Shown: in pieces, positions 59,598-64,000 of the stretch
How the letters are laid out: each line of letters opens with the position of its first letter
How positions within the stretch are numbered: the stretch's first letter is position 1
From: Acidobacteriota bacterium
Lineage (GTDB): Bacteria; Acidobacteriota; Thermoanaerobaculia; Multivoradales; Multivoraceae
Direction: 5' to 3'
Length of the DNA stretch: 64,000 bases
NCBI GenBank assembly: GCA_011525365.1
Contig: WTGQ01000003.1
Span: 62,001-126,000, forward strand
The notes under the pieces: model-generated
What the model saw: the letters and a program-made list of their open reading frames with translations, nothing else
The model's database searches: none
What the model was told of the DNA's origin: nothing
Made by a program: the position numbers and the translations under genes

Positions 59598-60991
59598 GCG
59601 GCGGCGCAGCCTCCGAGGCGGTCGAGCACGCGGACCACCGTGCGAATGCCCTGGTAGAAGTTCGCGAGATCCATCTTCTCGTTCGGGGCGTGCAGCCGGT
59701 CGTCCGACAGGCCGAAGCCGATCAGCAGCACGGGCGCACCCAGCACCTCGGAGAGCGTGGAGACGATGGGAATCGAACCGCCCTCCCGGACCCGAACCGG
59801 CTCGCGGCCCCAGGCTTCGCGCACGCCCTCGAGGGCCGCGTCGACGAGCGGACCGTCGAGGTCGACGAGCACGGGCGGCGCCCCGTTCAGGTTCTCCACC
59901 TCGACCTCGATGCCCGGAGGCGCCAGCGAGCGCATGTAGGCCGCGAAGGAACGGAACAGCCGCTCCGGCTCCTGGTCCGGCACCAGTCGCATCGACACCT
60001 TGGCGCCGGCCTGGTTCGCGATCACCGTCTTGGCGCCGGGGCCCTGGTAGCCGCCCCACAGCCCGTTCACGTCGCAGGTCGGCCGTGCCCACACCCGTTC
60101 CAGGGTCGTGTAGCCCGCCTCACCCCACAAGGCGGACGCGCCGATCTCGTCGCCGTACTTCGCCTCGTCGAACGGCAGCGCCGCGAACGCCGCGCGTTCT
60201 TCCGCGCCCAGCGGCCGCACGTCGTCGTAGAAACCCGGAATGAGGATGCGGCCGTCCCGCGGGTCGCGGAGCGCCGCGAGCATGGTGCCCAGGACGTTCA
60301 GGGGGTTCGCCACGGCGCCGCCGAAGGTGCCGGAATGCAGGTCCCGGCCCGCGCCGCGTACCCGGACCTCGGTGTAAAGCAGGCCCTTCAGGCCGTAGAG
60401 CACGGAAGGCTGGCCCGGCCCGTACATCGAGGTGTCGGAGACCAGGGCCAGGTCGCAGGCCAGGCGCCGGGACTCAGGGCTGCGGACATAGGCCTCGATC
60501 GCCTCGCCGCCGCACTCCTCCTCGCCCTCGATCAGGAACTTGACGTTGACCGGCAACGTGCCGGTTTCGGCCATGATCGCCTCCACCGCCTTGATGTGGG
60601 TGAAGGACTGGCCCTTGTCGTCGGTGGCGCCGCGGGCGACGATCTGCTCTCCGCGCTCGCCCGTCTCGATCGTCGGTTCGAACGGGTCGTTGCGCCACTC
60701 TCCCAGCGGGTCGACCGGCTGCACGTCGTAGTGGCCATAGAACAGGACGGTCGGGCGGCCGGGAGCGCCGAGCCACTCGCCGTAGACGAGCGGATGGCCC
60801 GCGGTCTCGATGATCTCCGCCTCGAGCCCCGCGGCCTCGAGCCGCTCCCTGACGAAGCCGGCGCAACGGCGCACCTCGGCGGAATACTCCGGATCGGTCG
60901 AGACGGACGGGATCCGCAGGTACTCCTTCAACTGCTCCAGGCTGGCGCCAGTCTCGCGGTCCACCCGCTCGAGGACGGCGTCGACGCTCAT
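59594..60991 (-). CDS. M20 family dipeptidase/metallopeptidase
   Basis: 465 aa. Zinc-site residues H87 and D89 in YGHYDVQP, D124 in RGATDDKGQ, E158-E159 in IEGEEECGG, SDTSMYGP and the late histidine near HAPNEKMD. The lid domain sits in the middle (residues about 190-350). No signal peptide, so cytosolic. Matches the dipeptidase/CNDP subgroup. Eighteen bp after transaldolase; overlaps the CYTH gene by 4 nt. Confidence 0.93.
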   Translation of the reverse strand: MSVDAVLERVDRETGASLEQLKEYLRIPSVSTDPEYSAEVRRCAGFVRERLEAAGLEAEIIETAGHPLVYGEWLGAPGRPTVLFYGHYDVQPVDPLGEWRNDPFEPTIETGERGEQIVARGATDDKGQSFTHIKAVEAIMAETGTLPVNVKFLIEGEEECGGEAIEAYVRSPESRRLACDLALVSDTSMYGPGQPSVLYGLKGLLYTEVRVRGAGRDLHSGTFGGAVANPLNVLGTMLAALRDPRDGRILIPGFYDDVRPLGAEERAAFAALPFDEAKYGDEIGASALWGEAGYTTLERVWARPTCDVNGLWGGYQGPGAKTVIANQAGAKVSMRLVPDQEPERLFRSFAAYMRSLAPPGIEVEVENLNGAPPVLVDLDGPLVDAALEGVREAWGREPVRVREGGSIPIVSTLSEVLGAPVLLIGFGLSDDRLHAPNEKMDLANFYQGIRTVVRVLDRLGGCAAA

Positions 60992-61009
60992 CGGCCCTGC
61001 CAGTCGCGG

Positions 61010-61666
61010 TCAGTCATCGAAGCTCTTGCCCGTGGCCCGCCAGTCGGAGAGGAAGCTCTCCAGCCCGATGTCGGTCAGGGGATGGCGGTAGAGCTGGCTC
61101 AGCGTCTTGAAGGGAAGGGTCGCGACGTCGGCCCCCATTTCCGCCGACAGCACGACGTGAACCGGATGCCGCACCGAGGCGACCAGGACCTCCGTCTCGA
61201 AGTCGTAGTGGGAGTAGATCGAGATCACCTGCCTGATCAGGTCCATGCCGTCCTGGGCGATGTCGTCGAGGCGGCCGACGAAGGGTGAGATGTAGGCGGC
61301 GCCCGCCTTCGCCGCCAGCAGCGCCTGAGACGGCGAGAAGCAGAGGGTCACGTTGCACCGGATCCCGTCCTCGGCCAGGCGCCGCACGGCGGTCAGCCCC
61401 GGCGGTCCGAGCGGCACCTTGACGACCACGTTGTCCGCCAGGCCGGCGAGCCGCCGGCCCTCCTCGAGCATGCCGTCGAGGTCCGTCGCCAGGACTTCGC
61501 CGCTGACGGGGCCCGGCACCAGCTCGGCGATCTCCTTGACGGTCGGCAGGTAGCGCTTGCCCTGCTTGGCGATCAGGCTCGGGTTCGTGGTGACGCCGTC
61601 GACCATGCCCCACTCCAGGCCGGTCTCGATCTCCCCCACGTCCGCGGTGTCCAGAAAGAACTTCAT
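61010..61666 (-). CDS. tal: transaldolase (small TalC/FSA-like type)
   Basis: 218 aa. [36 protein letters not shown], Schiff-base K83 in VVVKVPLG, and [19 protein letters not shown] are signatures of the short transaldolase/fructose-6-phosphate aldolase group. Length matches this group. Works in the pentose phosphate pathway with the transketolase at 8.7 kb. Eighteen bp after gyrA. Confidence 0.95.
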   Translation of the reverse strand: MKFFLDTADVGEIETGLEWGMVDGVTTNPSLIAKQGKRYLPTVKEIAELVPGPVSGEVLATDLDGMLEEGRRLAGLADNVVVKVPLGPPGLTAVRRLAEDGIRCNVTLCFSPSQALLAAKAGAAYISPFVGRLDDIAQDGMDLIRQVISIYSHYDFETEVLVASVRHPVHVVLSAEMGADVATLPFKTLSQLYRHPLTDIGLESFLSDWRATGKSFDD

Positions 61667-61684
61667 CGTGGCGCCTCCCGCCTG

Positions 61685-64000
61685 CTAGTTGACTGGCTCC
61701 GCCTCGGCCGCTTCGGCGTCACCGTCCTCGCCGTCCTCATCTTCCTCGCCGCGATCCGGGATGCGGGCCAGGGCGACGATGTGGTCAGCGTCGTCCAGGT
61801 CCATCACCTTGACCCCCTGGGTGGCGCGGCCGATCAGCGACACGCTGCCGGCGGTGATGCGGATGATCTTCCCCTCGTGGGTGATCAGCATCAGTCCGGT
61901 GTCCTCGCTGACCTGCCGGACGCCGACCACGTCCCCGGTGCGATCGGACACCTTCAGGTTGATGATGCCGAGACCGCCCCGCGACTGCAGGCGGTACTCC
62001 TCGATCGCGGTCCGCTTTCCGAAGCCGCTCTCGCTCACGGTCAGAAGCGTCGTCTCCGGAGCCTGCGCCTCTACGGACTCGTCCCTGGGCAGCAGGCACT
62101 CCATCGACACGACCCGATCTCCCGGGCGCAGTCTGATCCCGCGCACACCGCGAGTCGCCCGGCTCAGGGAACGCAGGTCGCTCTCGGGGAAGCGGATCGC
62201 GTAGCCCTTCTGTGTGGCCAGTACCAGTTCGCTCCGGGTGTCGGTCACCTTGACCGACAGGAGACGGTCGTCCTCGTCGATCCGAAGCGCGATGATGCCG
62301 CTGTTGCGTGGCCGCGAGTACTCGGACAACGCCGTCTTCTTGACCACCCCCGCCTCGGTGGCGAAGGTCAGGAACCGGTCCTCCGGGAACTCCCGCACGG
62401 CGGCGGTGGCCGCGACGCCCTCGCCGCTGTCGAGCCGCAGGAGGTTGACGATCGCCTTGCCGCGGGCGGCCGGGCCGAGTTCGGGGATCTGGTGCACCTT
62501 GAGCCAGTAGCAGTAGCCCCGGTCGGTGAACACCATGATGTAGCTGTGGGCGGAGGCGACGTAGAGCTGCTCCACGAAGTCGCCGTCGCGCGTGGCCATG
62601 CCGGTCCGGCCCTTGCCGCCGCGATGCTGGGCGCGGTAGAGGCTGAGCGGCGACCGCTTGATGTAGCCGGACCGGGTGACCGTGATCACCATGTCCTCGT
62701 CGGCGATCATGTCCTCGATCGTGATGTCGGAGGAGTGGGCCACGATCTCGGTGCGCCGCGGGTCGCTGAAACGCTTCTCGATCTCGTCGAGTTCGGTCCG
62801 GATCTCCTGAAGCAGCAGCCCGTCGGAACCGAGGATCGCGCGCAGACGCTCGATCTCCGCGATCAGCTCGCGGTGCTCCTGCTCGATCTTCTCCCGCTCC
62901 AGGCCGGTCAGCCGCTGCAGACGCATGTCCAGGATCGCCTGCGCCTGGGGCTCGCTTAGCGTGAAGCCCTCGATCAGGCGCTCCTTGGCTTCGGGCGGCG
63001 TGCGGCTCGCACGGATCGCGGCGATCACAGCGTCCAGATGATCGAGCGCGATGAGGAGTCCCTCGAGGATGTGGGCACGCCTCTCGGCCCGGGCCAGGTC
63101 GTATCGGCAGCGCCGGATGACGACCGTGCGGCGATGGTCGAGGAAGTGGCGCAGCAGGCCGCGCAGGGTCAGCACCTGGGGCTGGCTGTCGACGATCGCC
63201 AGCATGTTCATGCCGTAGCTGACCTGGAGCTTCGTCATCTTGTAGAGGGTGTTCAGGACGATCTCGGCCACCTCGCCGCGCTTCAGGTCGATCACGATCC
63301 GGATGCCGTCGCGGTCAGACTCGTCGCGCAGGTCGCGGATGCCCTCGAGCTTCTTCTCGCGCACCAGCTCGGCGATCCGCTCGATCAGGCGGGCCTTGTT
63401 CACCTGGAAGGGAAGCTCGGTCACGATGATCGACTGGCTGTCCTGGCCGGTGTCCACGATCTCGGCGCGGGCCCGCACCTGGATCGAGCCACGACCGGTG
63501 GCGTAGGCGTCGTGGATGCCGGCGCGGCCATGGATGAAGCCGCCGGTCGGGAAGTCCGGCCCGGGCAGCAGCTCCATCAGTTCTTCCAGGGTCGCCTGGG
63601 GGCGGTCGATCAGCAGCTTGACCGCCGCGATCGCCTCACCGAGGTTGTGTGGCGGGATGTTCGTCGCCATGCCGACGGCGATGCCGGCCGACCCGTTGAC
63701 CAGCAGGTTCGGAATCCGGGCCGGAAGCGGCGCCGGCTCCTGCTCGGAACCGTCGTAGTTCGGCACCCACTCGACGGTGTCCTTCTCGATGTCCTCGCGC
63801 AGCAGCTCCTCGGCGATCCGCGTCAGGCGGACCTCGGTGTACCGCATCGCCGCCGGATTGTCGCCGTCGATCGAGCCGAAGTTGCCCTGGCCGTCCACCA
63901 GCGGATAGCGCATGGAGAAGTCCTGCGCCATGCGCACCACCGTGTCGTAGATCGGTCCGTCGCCGTGCGGGTGGTACTTGCCCATCACGTCGCCGACGAT
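61685..64000 (-). CDS. gyrA: DNA gyrase subunit A, N-terminus beyond window
   Basis: 771 codons visible; about 70 N-terminal residues are missing. [14 protein letters not shown] opens the fragment; [10 protein letters not shown] contains the active-site tyrosine; the C-terminal pinwheel has the GyrA box [10 protein letters not shown], separating it from ParC; and the protein ends in an acidic tail ([19 protein letters not shown]). In the quinolone region the residues are GDGPIYD, that is Gly where E. coli has Ser83, with Asp87 kept. First visible gene of a run to 58003. Confidence 0.97.
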   Translation of the reverse strand: MVGDVMGKYHPHGDGPIYDTVVRMAQDFSMRYPLVDGQGNFGSIDGDNPAAMRYTEVRLTRIAEELLREDIEKDTVEWVPNYDGSEQEPAPLPARIPNLLVNGSAGIAVGMATNIPPHNLGEAIAAVKLLIDRPQATLEELMELLPGPDFPTGGFIHGRAGIHDAYATGRGSIQVRARAEIVDTGQDSQSIIVTELPFQVNKARLIERIAELVREKKLEGIRDLRDESDRDGIRIVIDLKRGEVAEIVLNTLYKMTKLQVSYGMNMLAIVDSQPQVLTLRGLLRHFLDHRRTVVIRRCRYDLARAERRAHILEGLLIALDHLDAVIAAIRASRTPPEAKERLIEGFTLSEPQAQAILDMRLQRLTGLEREKIEQEHRELIAEIERLRAILGSDGLLLQEIRTELDEIEKRFSDPRRTEIVAHSSDITIEDMIADEDMVITVTRSGYIKRSPLSLYRAQHRGGKGRTGMATRDGDFVEQLYVASAHSYIMVFTDRGYCYWLKVHQIPELGPAARGKAIVNLLRLDSGEGVAATAAVREFPEDRFLTFATEAGVVKKTALSEYSRPRNSGIIALRIDEDDRLLSVKVTDTRSELVLATQKGYAIRFPESDLRSLSRATRGVRGIRLRPGDRVVSMECLLPRDESVEAQAPETTLLTVSESGFGKRTAIEEYRLQSRGGLGIINLKVSDRTGDVVGVRQVSEDTGLMLITHEGKIIRITAGSVSLIGRATQGVKVMDLDDADHIVALARIPDRGEEDEDGEDGDAEAAEAEPVN

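Overview
The window is about 64 kb of one high-GC bacterial chromosome. It is densely packed, with many 1-4 nt start/stop overlaps and several GTG, TTG or CTG starts, and shows no prophage, CRISPR array or secondary-metabolite cluster. The gene set (SUF system with SufU, SufT and an Rrf2 regulator; mreBCD-mrdA-rodA; fused aspartokinase/homoserine dehydrogenase; ATP-type PEP carboxykinase; formylglycine-type sulfatase; PQQ dehydrogenase with a cytochrome insert; DUF3604) fits a Gram-negative, aerobic, organotrophic bacterium. Acidobacteriota-like is my best guess, but this is inference from gene content, not a search.

Layout. 1-12.3 kb: accessory and catabolic genes (DUF3604 lipoprotein, serine hydrolase, sulfatase, PQQ/cytochrome c dehydrogenase, a DUF4143 ATPase with its own promoter/operator, an EF-hand esterase overlapping transketolase, a membrane protein of unknown function, and a DUF442 phosphatase-like gene between two copies of a hairpin repeat). 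12.3-18.6 kb: SUF iron-sulfur operon rrf2-sufBCDSU-sufT on the minus strand. 18.6-25.2 kb: a steroid-reductase-like membrane protein, then pckA-acsA-AI-2E permease-FGE-like protein. 25.2-31.9 kb: tRNA-Asn and the macromolecular synthesis operon rpsU-mutS2-dnaG-rpoD, with recognisable promoters. 31.9-36.3 kb: a lipoprotein gene and tRNA (CAT) from divergent promoters, then a zinc-ribbon protein, YggS and an acyl-CoA ligase. 36.2-47.7 kb: a ten-gene minus-strand run, mreB-mreC-mreD-mrdA-rodA-rng-kinase/TIM-barrel fusion-wzm-wzt-DUF3467, which links cell elongation with polysaccharide export. 47.8-52.0 kb: ppiD-ruvA (+), then ruvB (-) bracketed by two inverted copies of a 174-bp MITE-like element. 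52.0-58.0 kb: complete aspartate-to-threonine operon. 58.0-64.0 kb: gyrA (cut by the window end), transaldolase, M20 dipeptidase, CYTH protein and nucleotidyltransferase in one minus-strand run.

Most noteworthy: (1) ruvB faces ruvA instead of following it and lies exactly between two inverted copies of a short element with perfect 32-bp terminal inverted repeats, so ruvB has probably been flipped by recombination between the copies; (2) a fused LPS-kinase-like/glycosidase-like protein, coupled to wzm/wzt at the end of the mre-rng operon, whose barrel lacks the usual acid/base glutamate; (3) a predicted leaderless, palindrome-controlled promoter for the DUF4143 ATPase; (4) a MutS2 whose Smr LDLRG motif is degenerate. 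The only intergenic stretch above 300 bp (51702-52015) holds one of the MITE copies and the thrA leader.
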